Source of the DNA: Rhabdophis nuchalis
Lineage: Eukaryota; Chordata; Lepidosauria; Squamata; Natricidae
Assembly (NCBI GenBank): GCA_039707465.1
Contig: CM077644.1
Coordinates: 94,965,375-95,029,374, forward strand
DNA: 64,000 bases
Direction: 5' to 3'
Below, piece after piece: positions 36,423 to 47,372 of this stretch; positions within the stretch are counted from its first letter, which is position 1, and each line of letters begins with the position of its first letter. The notes under the pieces are model-generated. The model made no database searches. It worked only from the letters and a program-made list of their open reading frames with translations, and had not been told where the DNA came from. The translations under genes were made by a program, and so were the position numbers.

Positions 36423-36867
36423 TGTTAGGACTATAATCCTAGTGTTGAGTTGGCAATATATATAAGCCATGATTACAAATGATCTCTGTTACTTAAAATA
36501 CTATAGTGAAATGTAATTGGCTGATGCTTCCTAACTCAGGCATAAGAGGAAGCCAGAAGCACTGTTAGTTTGCTGATCTTTGACTGGAGACTGAGACTCT
36601 GAACGTCGTGGTTTAGATCAGCAGAGCAAGGAGATAACGTGAATTAAGCAACTGTAAGTTAACTGTTTGAGTTAAAGACTGTATTTAGATTCAAGACTAA
36701 CTATCACTGTTTGTGAAGAAGTAGCTTATTTTTCCACCACAAGTAAAGTCTACTTGTTTTTACCATCAGTGTCTGCGACTTTTAGTGTGGCTTCTAGCAA
36801 CGTTTCTCTTGCTGCACAACTCTGCCGTTGTACAACTCTCTGTCTCCTAAAGGAGATATCCCCAACA
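36423..36867 (+). mobile_element. Solo LTR
   Basis: A 445-bp unit begins TGTTAGGACT and ends CCCCAACA, with short inverted TGTT/AACA ends. It is bounded by a perfect 5-bp target duplication CGGAG (36418-36422, 36868-36872). It contains a TATA-like box TATATATAAGCC at about 36457. No internal retroviral or Gypsy sequence adjoins it, so it is a recombination product. The superfamily (ERV or Gypsy-like) cannot be told from the LTR alone. Confidence 0.8.
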
Positions 36868-37644
36868 CGGAGAATTGTATCAAAAGGATGGTGCACTCGT
36901 TTTGCAAAGGTTTGGGGCATCACATAACTGAGGAGATCAACACTGCCCAGCTTAAGAATGTCCTGATACGCATAAAGGAAGTACGTCAAAACATGGTGTG
37001 TTATTATTTTAGACTTTACTGAAGCAAAGGAAAAATAAACAATTGCATAACCTATATGGTTAGCTTGATTGTTTTTTTAAAAATTATGAGCATTTCCCAA
37101 GAACAACCACGGGTACATGCTGCTTGATAGGGAGGACTGACAATGAATTCTTCCCAAGAGAGAAAACAATTCCTCTAAGCAATTAAAAAAAATGTCCCCA
37201 AGAAAACGTGCTGTCATAGATCAGGTATTTCTCATTACAAAAGCAGAAAAATGTACATTGGCTTCCAAGCAATTGCTTCTAAAATTACAAATCCAGGTGG
37301 GCAGTTGTATTAACAGAGTAACCTTCACAATTGCCAGGGCTTGTGGAAAACAGTATCCGTCGTCATTGCCCAGTAAAAATAGACATCCAAAATAGAAGAG
37401 TCAGGAAGGGCTTATTACAAAGAGAGTATTTACCAGATCTGCACAGAGAGAGGAGTTAGAAGGTTAAATTGCTGATAGAGGAAGAAAGCAGAATGAGGTG
37501 ATATGACGTAAGAAGTGTTTGTTTTAAGAAGCCTCATCTCATCTCCAATTTAATATTTGAACTTTAAAGATACGATGGTTAGAAATTCTGGAACTTGTAT
37601 ATAGGGTCACTACATTGGTAAACTCCTCAATGAGAAAAGTTGCT
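36868..37644. other. Unique noncoding DNA
   Basis: No gene or repeat recognised beyond short A-rich runs. Confidence 0.45.
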
Positions 37645-38306
37645 CTTAGTATAGTTATAGTTATAGTTAGTTATAGTTTATTAAATTTGTATACCGCCCT
37701 TCTCCCTTGCGGGACTCAGGGCGGTGAACAGGCATCAATAAAAACTACAAAGAACATCAATATATAAAAATACTTTAAAATGACATTAAATTGGGGGCCT
37801 GTTCTAAAATCCAAATAAAACTCCTAAATAAAATTGATTAAAATCGATTAAAAACTACGCCAGGCTAGCCGCACTGAATAAATGCGTTTTCAAGGCCCGA
37901 CGGAAGAGGCGTAGGTCAGTGGTCGTACGTAGGTCGGGGGGTAGGTCATTCCAGAGGGCAGGGGCTGCCACAGAGAAGGCACTCCCCCTGGGGAGATTGT
38001 TTGGCCAACGGCATCCTGAGGAGGCCCTCTCTGTGGGAGCGAACTGGTCGGTGGGAGGTATTTGGCAGCAGGAGGCGGTCTTGCAAGTAGCCAGGTCCCA
38101 TGCCATGGAGCGCTTTAAAGGTGGTTACTAGCACCTTGAAGCACACCCGGAAAGCCACAGGCAGCCAGTGCAGCACACGCAGGAGAGGTGTCACGTGGGA
38201 GCATCTCGAGGCTCCCAGAATCCCCCACGCAGCCGCATTCTGCACTAACTGGAGCCTCCGGGTGCACCTCAAGGGCAGCCCCATGTAGAGAGAGTTGCAA
38301 TAGTCC

Positions 38307-39281
38307 GGATCCCTACGGATCTGGATGGGTAGTAACAAACTCAAGCTCAACCCGTCCAAGACTGAGTGGCTGTGGTTTCCGGCACCCTGGTTCAGCCAGG
38401 TAACTCCAACACTGGCCATTGGGGGCGAAATATTGGCCCCCGTGGAGAGGGCGTGCAATTTGGGTGTCCTCCTGGATTCCTGGCTGTCCATGGAGGACCA
38501 TGTGACGGCCTTGGCCAGGGGGGCATTTTATCAGGTACGCCTGATGCGCCAATTGCGCCCCTTACTGGACCGGGCTGCCCTCCGCACAGTCACTTAAGCA
38601 CTCGTGACATCCCGGCTTGACTACTGTAACGCTCTCTACATGGGGCTCCCCTTGAGGTGCACTCAAAGATTACAGCTAGTACAGAATGCGGCCGCGCGGG
38701 TGATTATGGGAGCCTCTAGGCATTCTCACATAACACCTCTCCTGCGCAAGCTGCACTGGCTACCTGTGGCTTTTCGGGTGCGCTTCAAGGTGTTGACGAC
38801 CATCTTCAAAGCACTCCATGGCTCGGGGCCTAGTTATATGCGAGACCATCTTCTGCCCCATACATCCCTTCGACCGATCCGCTCCCACAGAGAGGGCCTT
38901 CTCAGGGTGCCGTCGGCCGGGCAATGCCGGTTGGCGACACCCAGGGGAAGGGCCTTCTCTGTGGTGGGCCCTACCCTCTGGAACGACCTGCCCCCCAAAC
39001 TGCGCACCATCTCAGACCTCCGCCTCTTCCACCAGCGTCTTAAAACGCACCTTTTCCAACAAGCCAGCCTAGCATAACCTCCCGTTTTTGACTGTTTTTA
39101 GATAGATTTTAATTAGGGGATTTTATACACAGGGCATGCACAGGGCATGGATTTAATAGCTTTTTAAAATTTGTATTTTTGTTATATATGTATTGTTTTA
39201 AATTTCCTGTGCGCCGCCCTGGGTCCTTTTTGGAGAAGATGCGGGGTATAAATTTGAATAAATTTTTTTAAAAAAAAATAA
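38307..39281 (+). mobile_element. L2-like LINE inserted in opposite orientation
   Basis: 5'-truncated copy starting at the RIWMGSNKLKLNPSKTEWLW segment and ending GGAGAAGATGCGGGGTATAA with a T/A-rich tail. Both sides carry AGTCC (38302-38306, 39282-39286), a short target duplication. It is younger than the minus-strand copy it splits. Confidence 0.88.
38325..39077 (+). pseudogene. L2-like ORF2 C-terminus, one in-frame stop
   Basis: Two open stretches in the same frame (38325-38597 and 38604-39077) are separated by one stop codon near 38595, in the segment LDRAALRTVT-stop-ALVTSRLDYCNALYMG. Blocks LQLVQNAAARVIMG, LHWLPVAFRVRFKVLTTIFK, GSGPSYMRDHLLPHTSLRPI and LWNDLPPKLRT are intact. The reverse transcriptase active site is absent. 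Confidence 0.88.
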
Positions 39282-39513
39282 AGTCCAGGCAGGAGATGAC
39301 GAGGGCTTGAGTAACCGTGCGTAGAGCGTTACAATCCAGAAAGGGGCGCAACTGGCGAATCAGGCAAACCTGATAAAAAGCCCCCCTGGCCACGGCTGTC
39401 ATATGATTATCTAATGACAGCCGCGAGTCTAGGAGGACACCCAAGTTGCAAGCCCTCTCTGTGGGGGCCAGTGATTCACCCCCAATAGCCAGAGATGGCA
39501 CCAACTGGCTGTA

Positions 39514-40680
39514 TCATGACGCTGGAAGCCATAGCCACTCGGTCTTGGATGGGTTGAGTCGAAGCCTGTTTCTCCCCATCCAGACTCGCACGGCCTCCAG
39601 ACACCGAGACATCACTTCCACGGCATCGTTGGGGTGTTCTGGGGTAGAAATGTACAGCTGGGTGTCATCCGCGTACTGATGGAATTCTACCCCGAAACCA
39701 CGGATGATCTCACCCAACGGCTTCATATAGATGTTGAACAGGAGGGGCGAGAGGATCAACCCCTGTGGTACCCCACACGTGAGGTACCTCGACGTCGACC
39801 TCTGCCCTCCTGCCAACACAAATTGTGACCGGTCGGAGAGATAGGAGGAGAACCACCATAAAACGGTTCCCCCCAACCCCAACCCCTCCAGCTGGCGCAA
39901 TAAGATACCATGGTCGATGGTATCAAAAGCCACTGAGAGATCTAACAGGACCAGGATAGAGGGACAACCTCTATCCCGAGCCCTCCAGAGATCATCCACC
40001 AACGCGACCAATGCCGTCTCGGTGCTGTGCCCAGGCCAGAAGCCGGACTGGCGCGAGTCCAGATAGACAGTTTCCTCCAGGTGCTGAGGGACCTGTCGCA
40101 CCACCACACTCTCAACAACCTTCGCCAAAAAGCGAAGGTTGGAGACAGGATGGTAGTTGGCCAAAACAGCCGGATCCAGGGAGGGCTTCTTGAGGAGGGG
40201 TCTTACCACCGCCACTTTCAAGGCGGTCGGCACAAACCCCTCACTCAGAGAAGCATTGACAATTCCCTGGAGCCAGCCTCGTGTCACCTCCCAGGAGGCC
40301 AGTACCAACCAGGAGGGACACGGGTCAAATAAACATGTGGTGGCATTCAGCCACCCCAGCATCCTGTCCATGTCCTCGGGAGTCACTGGATCGAACTCTT
40401 CCCAAATAACAGTCTCAAGACCTGCCTCCGTCAGCCCATCTGAACTAGCCCAATCGGAGGCTAACCCGCCCCGAATCTGATCGATTTTATCATGCAGATA
40501 ACCTCCAAATTCCTCCGCACGACCCTGCAAGGGAGCATCCCGCGCCCTCTGATGAAGAAGGGAGTGTGTCACCCGAAACAGGGCGGCAGGGCGGTTATCT
40601 GCAGACGCGATAAGAGCGGAGAAATAATTCCGTTTCGCCGCTTTTATCGCCACTAGGTAGGTCCTCAAATGCTTCATCAC
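39514..40680 (-). pseudogene. L2-like reverse transcriptase remnant
   Basis: 388 open codons. Recognisable in order: a linker before the RT, NYHPVSNLRFLAKVVESVV (RT fingers), SGFWPGHSTETALVALVDDL, LVLLDLSVAFDTIDHG (motif A aspartate), CGVPQGLILSPLLFNIYM (motif B) and FHQYADDTQLYIS (motif C catalytic pair). It is cut at about 40677 and lacks the endonuclease. Variants such as NYHP for NYRP and GLI for GSV are unusual within the family and suggest decay. The frame continues into 39268-39504 in another phase. Confidence 0.9.
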
Positions 40681-40782
40681 TGGCAGTTTTTAAGAAGAGA
40701 CTGGACAGCCACTCGTCTCCTGTTTGAGGAGGGGTTTGGACTAGAAGACCTCCAGGGTTCCTTCCATTCTGCTTCTAGTGAA
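40680..40782 (+). mobile_element. CR1 3' terminus
   Basis: GCAGTTTTTAAGAAGAGACT, then GGACAGCCACTCGTC and TTGGACTAGAAGACCTCCAG to TTCCTTCCATTCTG is the last 100 bases of CR1. It abuts the truncated end of the L2-like copy. Confidence 0.8.
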
Positions 40783-40787
40783 AAGCT

Positions 40788-41150
40788 AAAGGTAAAGGTA
40801 AATATTCCCCTCACACATATGTGCTAGTCATTCCCAAATCTAGGGGGCAGTGCTCATCTCATTTTCAAAGCCGAAGAGCCATCGCTGTCTGAAGACGTCT
40901 CCGTGGTCATATGGCTGGCATGACTAAATGCTGAAGGCGCACAGAATGCTGTTAACCTTCTCACCAAAGGTGGTTCCTATTTTTCTACTTACATTTTTAC
41001 ATGCTTTCGAACTGCTCGGTTGGCAGAAGCAGAGACAAATAATGTGAGTTCACTCCGTTATGCGGCACTAGAGATTTGAACCGCCTAACTGCCAATCTTT
41101 CTGATTGACAAGCTCAGCATATTAGCCATTGAGCCACCATGCCCATCTTA
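40788..41150 (-). mobile_element. Sauria SINE
   Basis: Full-length copy on the minus strand: tail complement GGTAAAGGTAAA at the left, GGGGGCAGTGCTCATCTC, CATGCTTTCGAACTGCT, and the tRNA-like head complement with GATTTGAACCGC (B box) ending near 41150. Confidence 0.92.
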
Positions 41151-41785
41151 GTGACAAGCTACTGCTGCCTTATTAACAAAGAATCAAATATTGGGAATTC
41201 CATCTTCTGGATCAAATCTTGAGTGAGAGATGTCCCTCTTCTAAAACATTTGGGGGATAACTATAATGTTGCCCTCTGTAATGACAAGATCCATGCATAG
41301 ATTCCCAAAGCCTTCCAAGCTCTACATTTCTGTCTGTATTAGGTGTGCTGATGCCTAGGAATCTCCTTGATTTCCCATTTTAATAGCATTGTGTCTGTTT
41401 CATCAAGATGCTAACCCACTGTATCTCTAATTTAACTCATAAACACAAAGGATGCTTCCCACTTAATTAATGACACTTGGATGGAATATCTGGATTCTTT
41501 CAAGCCCTCTTAGGAAGAATTAGGAGACATTTTCCTCCATCTGAGCAGCCATAGCTAACTATAATGCATATACAGTAGATGTGCATTACATAGTCACTAA
41601 ATGAGACAGTTGCTAAACAAGGAGCATCCACTTATATACAGCCTAGGGGGCAAATTTACAAGCAGTCCTCAAATGTCTTAGATTTTGGTTCAGAATGTGA
41701 ACAGCTACTATTAAGGATACAGGGAAAATGATAAACTAATTGGGGGGGGGGCAATTAAATTAATTGTATTTAATTAATATTATTC
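41151..41785. other. Unique noncoding DNA
   Basis: No gene. 41575-41645 may include a scrap of the GGTAGTCCTC hAT family. Confidence 0.4.
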
Positions 41786-41949
41786 AGAAAATTCTTGACT
41801 TACAACCATTCATTTAGTGACAGAAGTTACAGCGGCACTGTCTGTTTTTTACACTTATGACTGTTGCAGCATTCCTGTGTTCGTATTAATTAATTAATTT
41901 AATTTATTATATTTATATGATCAAAATTCACCAGCTTGGCAACTAGTGC

Positions 41950-42045
41950 ATAGTTATTTATTTATTTATTTATTTATTAAATTTATAAACCACCACACTC
42001 TCCCCAAAGGGACTCGGGGCGGTGCACAGGAAGTTAAAATAGAAT
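41950..42045 (-). mobile_element. L2-like 3' terminus with (ATTT)n tail
   Basis: ATTTATTTATTTATT followed by CTCTCCCCAAAGGGACTCGG and GGCGGTGCACAGG. Confidence 0.85.
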
Positions 42046-42119
42046 AAAAAGACAAACAGTTATGGTGGTTGCAGTGTCCCAGGGTCATGTGATCAATTTT
42101 TGCAACCTTACTAACCTAC

Positions 42120-42397
42120 CAACTATACAATACAATAGCAGAGTTGGAAGGGACCTTGGAGGTCTTCTAGTCCAACCCCCTGCCTAGGCAGGAAGCCCTA
42201 TACCATTTCAGACAAATGGCTATCCAACATCTTCATAAAGACTTGCAGTGTTGGGGAATTCACAACTACTGGAGGCAAGCTGTTCCACTGATTAATTGTT
42301 CTAACTGTCAGGAAATTTCTCCTCAGTTCTAAGTTGCTTCCCTCCTTGATTAGTTTCCACCCATTGCTTCTTGTTCTACCCTCAGGCGCCTTGGGGG
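42120..42397 (-). mobile_element. CR1 LINE 3' end with AATAC tail
   Basis: ATACAATACAATAG then CAGAGTTGGAAGGGACCTTG, and minus-strand C-terminal residues RRNFLTVRTINQWNSLPP. About 275 bases, 5' truncated. Confidence 0.9.
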
Positions 42398-42535
42398 TAG
42401 AACAAGAACACAACTGTAGTGATTCACTTAATAATTGTGCCAAGAAAGGTCATAAAATGGGGCAAAACTCACAACAATTGTTTTGTTTAGCAAAAGAAAT
42501 GTTGGGCTCAATTGTGGTTGTAAATCTACCTGTAG

Positions 42536-43360
42536 GATATGAAATCAAGCCCCAGTATTGCTTATGGGTTATGCGTCAAGACCATGAGTTGTTCATAGCT
42601 TGGACAAAACTCCAGATTCCTGGATGTTTCAAGTTGGCCATGATATGCAGAAGTGATGCCAAGCTTCCAGAAACTTCCACAGGTATCTTTTAGAACTGGC
42701 TTATCGCAAAACATTATTTATGCTTTCTTTTCAATACATCAAAGGGCTGGGGGGGGGGTAACAATCTTTTTCTAGGAAAACACTGTTTCAGTTTTGGAAC
42801 CCCCATCTCGGTTCAATTTCCTTAGGATTTCAAATTCAGAGATAACCTCTTGCAGCTCATTTTGGTTTCAAAGTTACAATATCCTGTAGCACTACAGAGA
42901 TAATTAACTACTCCCAAAGTTATACTATCTGGTATTAACACTGTAAGCGTCAAGCTGCTCTATATTAAAAGCCATCAAGTGTCCTTTAAGCAAAGCTATT
43001 ACACAGGACAGCTGAGATAACAGGGCACGTCAAATGGAAATTTGCAAAATGTCAGCACGTCACTGTCTGGCTATTTTTAATGACAAGGTCCAGATGGTCA
43101 ATGAGATGGCCTGAGATTATAATCCACGTGCATCCAAGATTTTTCTGGGTGGGGAGCTTGTTTTAGACAGAGTTCTTATTATGTAGCTCTTTAGTTTTGC
43201 CTGTTAAACTCAAACCAGTGGACGATTTTGAACAAAAAAACTCAAAAACAATGATCAAGATAGACTTTTAAAATATATTTCACCTGCCAGAATTAATTCC
43301 ATTGTTATTGTAAAGACCCCCATTGTCCTTTATGGGGGTGGGGTGGATGTGGGTGGATGT
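42536..43360. other. Unique noncoding DNA; candidate conserved element
   Basis: 42950-43140 is repeat-free with dense, balanced sequence (GCACGTCAAATGGAAATTTG, GGTCCAGATGGTCAATGAG) and no open frame. Possible conserved noncoding element; inference only. Confidence 0.35.
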
Positions 43361-43722
43361 GGGACAATGCCGACTGGCGACACCCAGGGGAAGGGCCTTC
43401 TCTGTGGCGGGCCCTGCCCTGTGGAACGACCTACCCCCAGAACTCCATACCATCACCGACCTCCGCCTCTTCCGCCAGTGTATAAAAACACATCTCTTTC
43501 AATAAGCCGGCCTAACATAACCTCTGCTGGGACTATGTAGATAGTTTTAATTGGGGATTTTAATTGGTTTTAGCGCAGGACTAAATATTTAATAGGTTTT
43601 TAAATTTTTGTATTTTTGTATTTTGTATGTATTTTAAATTCCTGTGCACCGCCCTGGGTCCTTTTGGAGAAGGGCGGGATATAAATCAAATAAATAAATA
43701 AATAAATAAAATAAATAAAAAA
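43360..43722 (+). mobile_element. L2-like LINE 3' end with (AAAT)n tail
   Basis: It starts in the C-terminal block (CCAGGGGAAGGGCCTTCTCT, LWNDLPPELHT) and ends GCACCGCCCTGGGTCC, GGGCGGGATATAAATC, then AAAT units. Very short 5'-truncated copy. Confidence 0.92.
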
Positions 43723-44414
43723 TTTATCAATTTACTATTGGTGTGTTAGTTTTCCATAATTTGCTATGCTGTCTGGGAATTATTTCATATATTATGCAGT
43801 TATACGCTCATCCGTCTTGTAATCAACTCTGAGCAGTGAACAACATGAAGCCATGACTAGGAAAGATAGAAAAGTGAAAAGAACAGTAAGATTAAGTTTT
43901 TTGAAAAAGCATCTTAATCAAGCAAGCCATACACAGATAGATGATGAACTCTCAATGGAGATAGAGGATGAGATTTGAGGAACTCTAATCTCTATGATAA
44001 GAATGCACATGGTTGAGCTGGTGTAAATCATAGCCATTTGCTAGTTGTTTTCTGTTGATACAGGCATTCTCCTCCTCCTCCTCCACTACCACCACTACCA
44101 CCAACAACAACAACTCCTACTCCTACACATATTCCTCCTTTCTTTTTGTTTTTCTTCTGAACCTTCTCCTCCTTCTTTCTCTTCCATTTCACCTCCTTCT
44201 TCTGCTCATCCTTCTTTTCCTCCTCTTTTTCCTCCTTCTCCTCCCTATATAGTTTCTAAACTATGCCAAGCTTTAAATCCCAAACCCCTTACTGTTGGCC
44301 GTTCAACATGTGGAATGCTTCAATTTCTCTACTTTAAAAAAAATATGCTCAAAATAAAATAAAATACATACATGCTGCTCAGAGTCAGGTACAGTAGTTG
44401 ACATAGGCAGCCAC
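43723..44414. other. Noncoding DNA with pyrimidine-rich tract
   Basis: 44068-44250 is a long CTC/ACC/TTC-rich tract on the plus strand giving low-complexity Ser/Thr/Leu frames, which are artefacts. No gene. Confidence 0.55.
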
Positions 44415-44502
44415 ATAAATCAAAATATGTAGCTACATAATTGTACATACATACATGCATACTTATGTATGTACAATTATGTAGCTACATATTTTGATTT
44501 AT
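44415..44502. repeat. Perfect 39-bp-arm palindrome
   Basis: Left arm 44415-44453 and right arm 44464-44502 are exact reverse complements, with a 10-bp spacer CATGCATACT. The centre of the arms has ATGTAGCTACAT, itself palindromic. It could extrude a cruciform or fold as a 39-bp RNA hairpin. It abuts the start of a Penelope-like fragment. Confidence 0.97.
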
Positions 44503-44644
44503 ACCCACACCGACACCCAACAGCACCAGTTTGATTGGAACAACACAAAAATCCTCAGCCACGCTAGCACCTGCCATGCTCGTGAGTTCATCGAAGCCTG
44601 GCACTCCACAAGCAAGTCCATCAACAGACACACTGGCCTACAAC

Positions 44645-44906
44645 CAGGAGTGGGATCCTATCGGGTTAACAACTGGTTCACTGAGTGTGCGCTTTGCGCA
44701 CATGAAGACTTACTGCTTGGGAAGGAAAACAACCGAGGCACCACAATCCACTCTGCCGCGCGACTCAGGTGAGAAGATAAAGGTAGGTAAAGTTCAGGGG
44801 TGGGCCGGCAGGCCCACTTACTAGTGGGAGTGAACCAGATCACCAGAGTGATCTTTGGAGCTACCAGTTTGCCCAAACCAGTTGGAACTGGTAGAATCCC
44901 ACCCCA
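44645..44906. mobile_element. hAT MITE inside Penelope-like fragment
   Basis: Left CAGGAGTGGGATCC, right TAGAATCCCACCCC. Imperfect flanks CCTACAAC and CCCACATC (6 of 8). Contains GAACTGGTAG and GTGAGAAGATAAAGG. Eroded right terminus. Confidence 0.65.
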
Positions 44907-45016
44907 CCCACATCCAGACTACGAACCCCTCAGAATCCAAATCCAAATCACACAGCCAACCAGAGGCAGCGCCAACCCTTAACCAACCCATGCAATTCAC
45001 CTCCCAATGACCTTTA

Positions 45017-45471
45017 TGTTGCGGTCCTTGACTTACGACCAGTCCTCGACTTATGACCGACCGCAGGTCTTTGGCCTGTCCTCGACTTATGACCAGTCCT
45101 TGACTTATGACCGACCGCAGGTCTTCAGCCCGTCCTCGACTTACCGACCAGTCCTCGACTTACTACCGGCCGCAGGTCTTCTGCCCAGCTACAGACAGAC
45201 AGCAACAGCAGTCGCGTCTGATTGGCTGACACGTGACTGGCTGAATCGAGTTGCTGGGGCTGCCTGATTGGCCTCCTGCCTGACAGCTGAAATACAAATA
45301 GCTGTCAGACACGGAGGTCCCTGTCTACCTCATGTATCTTGTATATAGTTCATTCCGTCTGTATTCATCGGAAATAAACAGTTGCGTTTGAGCCTACCTC
45401 AGCGTCTGACCCTCTCTAAGTCCGGAACTTAGCACTTGACCTAATGTAGCCTCCCTATCACAAGATCCACC
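45017..45471 (+). mobile_element. Probable solo LTR with internal tandem repeats
   Basis: It starts near TGTTGCGGTCC and includes two CCAAT-type boxes in the ATTGGC form (GATTGGCTGAC, GATTGGCC) and a polyadenylation signal context GGAAATAAACAG near 45368. This arrangement is typical of a retroviral-type LTR. Exact ends and target duplication are unclear, so boundaries are approximate. Confidence 0.5.
45029..45187 (+). repeat. About 62-bp tandem repeat, nearly three units
   Basis: Each unit has TCCTCGACTTATGACC twice and then CGACCGCAGGTCTT. Units are 85-95 percent alike by eye. They sit in the upstream part of the putative LTR, where enhancer repeats are common. The TCCTCGACTTA core also resembles the termini of the hAT family at 46912. 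Confidence 0.85.
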
Positions 45472-45716
45472 ACAAGACTCTCACTGATGACTCACACCTG
45501 ACCTATTAGAAGACCCTCATTTGACACGCCCACACCCAAAGAACACTGACACTGACATCACATATCACGCTGAAGATGTTACCTAGCGTGGTAACGAAAT
45601 GTTCAGAAACTAACCCACAAGCCTGGAGAACGAACTTTCACCCTCATACATAATTGTTTCATGTTCTGAAAAATCCACCGTTTCACATAAGACATAACTT
45701 GATGAGTAATATAGAG

Positions 45717-45827
45717 CAGGGGTCTCCAACCTTTGCAACTTTAAGTCTGAAGGACTGCAAAGCTGGCTGGAGAAGTCTGGGAGCTGCAGTCCTTCAGACT
45801 TAAAGTTGCAAAGGTTGGAGACCCCTG
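45717..45827. mobile_element. Foldback hAT MITE
   Basis: Same family as 6660. Perfect 8-bp duplication ATATAGAG on both sides (45709, 45828). The halves are near-perfect inverted repeats; the central CCCAGAATTC segment is deleted in one arm. Confidence 0.92.
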
Positions 45828-45835
45828 ATATAGAG

Positions 45836-46911
45836 CTATATTTATCCCTCGAAGTATACTAAGCCACAAGCAGGTAAGGCTGCTTCCTGCAGGTGCCTAG
45901 AATGATGCCTCTGCCTTTTCAACAGATGTAAGTATTGTATCTCCTTGATTTTCTTCAAAAACTGCAACCAAGCAAGGAGCTCTCTTGGCTGAAAAAGAAA
46001 GCCTTATCTTTTCTCTGCTCTGCACCCTCCCGCTATACATACCCAACAAAGAATCCTCCTCTGTAGCCCTCCCATCAGAAACCTGAGGAATTGCTAGGTC
46101 TTGTGGGGGGTGGGGGTGGATATTCTGCCTGTTAAAAACATACATTGTACATTGTCCTAAACAGAAAGCCGAAGCATCGTTTTTAAATGCTCATCACTGT
46201 TGATACTTCCAACAAGTGGTTTGGTATTGGCTTTGGTCTTATCTGTTTCTAACAGACAGTCACTTGCATTGGAAATTTGACCTGAAATAAAAATTCAGCC
46301 CCAAGTATCTGCTGTCAATTGTGCAGAAAATAGGAGATGACAGCGAAGTCACTTCTGCATGCTGAATTAGATCTCTTTCCAACATATCCTAATGTCATTA
46401 TTAGCACTCAAATGCACTGTGTCAAAATGTGTCTGCATAGGGAAATGGACCAGGCCCATCAAATTTATCTTTTAGTCTAAATGACAACCTGCTTTTCATT
46501 CAAGGTTCCACAGACTTTTACCAATAAAATAAATAAATAAATGAGACTCGGCAGTGAAGCCGCCTGTGAACCAAGTTTTTTTTTTAATAAAAACTCTTCG
46601 CAAATATGATCAGCAGCGTATCATTTAATGAATTTTGCTAGATTTCGGCAAAAGAGTATCACGGCTAAGAATATTTTAATCCCACAAAATATTAATGCGC
46701 AATTCATAAGATTGGATCACCCCTCTAAAACTGGCTATATGCGATTTCTGAATTGTAATTCCAATCTCCAATGAAGAATTGAATGTGTTTATTTTGAATC
46801 TGTTGAATGGCCATAGTTCAGTAATTCTATGGGCATCTGTGAGCTTCTACGTGCAAATGGGGCTGCCTCCGTTTTATTTCAATAACTTAGAAACTATAAC
46901 AATGCAAGTTA
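45836..46911. other. Unique noncoding DNA; candidate conserved element
   Basis: 46260-46500 is repeat-free with even composition (GTGCAGAAAATAGGAGATGA, CTGCATGCTGAATTAGATC) and no sustained frame. Possible conserved element. Confidence 0.35.
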
Positions 46912-46962
46912 GTATAGGTAGTCCTCAACCTATGACCACAATTCAGCCCAAAATGTCTGTTG

Positions 46963-47025
<63 letters not shown>

Positions 47026-47125
47026 TTTATTTATATCCCGCTCTCTCTCCCCGAAGGGACTCGAGGCGGGGCACAGGAAAATTAAAAACAAATTACAACG
47101 GAGTACAAATGCTAAATGCGACATA
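46963..47125 (-). mobile_element. L2-like 3' terminus with (AAT)n tail
   Basis: About 20 AAT units then TTATATCCCGCTCTCTCTCC and CCGAAGGGACTCGAGGCGGG. Nested in the hAT. Confidence 0.9.
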
Positions 47126-47372
47126 TATTATGTGAGTTTTGCTCCATTTTATGACTTTTCTTGCCACAGTTGTTAAGTGAATCACTACAGGTGTTAAGTT
47201 AGCAACACAGTTGTTAAGTGAATCTAGCTTCCCCATTGACTTTGCTTGTCAGAAGATCGCAAAAGGGGATTGCATGACCCCTGAGTCACTGCAACCGTCA
47301 TAAATGTGAGTAGGTTGCCAAGTGTCTGGATTTTGAGTCACATGGCCATGGGGACCCTGCAATGGTAATAAG

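Larger units (their letters stand above)
37645..40677 (-). mobile_element. L2-like LINE, long copy, split by another L2-like LINE
   Basis: The 3' end at the left has a TATAGT repeat tail (37650-37690), then ATACCGCCCTTCTCCC and GGGACTCAGGGCGG. The element runs rightward through the C-terminal blocks to 38306 and resumes at 39282 with CCAGGCAGGAGATGAC. It extends to the reverse transcriptase N-terminal region at 40677, where it is truncated. The interruption is the plus-strand copy 38307-39281. Confidence 0.88.
41786..42535 (-). mobile_element. hAT element (GGTAGTCCTC family) with two nested LINE tails
   Basis: The left part ATTCTTGACTTACAACCATT and right part GTTGTAAATCTACCTGTAG are the two ends of the family also seen at 46912, here reversed. 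An L2-like tail (41950-42045) and a CR1 tail (42120-42397) lie inside, so the hAT is the oldest of the three. Confidence 0.7.
44503..45650 (+). mobile_element. Penelope-like element 3' part with nested insertions
   Basis: It encodes the end of a Penelope-like protein (HAREFIEAWHSTSKSINRHT in open frame 44494-44650). A hAT (44645-44906) and an LTR (about 45017-45471) interrupt it. The end carries a hammerhead-like motif: CTGAAGA at 45570-45576, a perfect 6-bp stem GTTACC/GGTAAC with loop TAGCGT, then GAAA at 45596-45599. One extra base precedes the stem compared with the canonical core. The GIY-YIG domain lies upstream of the preserved part and is lost. Confidence 0.65.
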
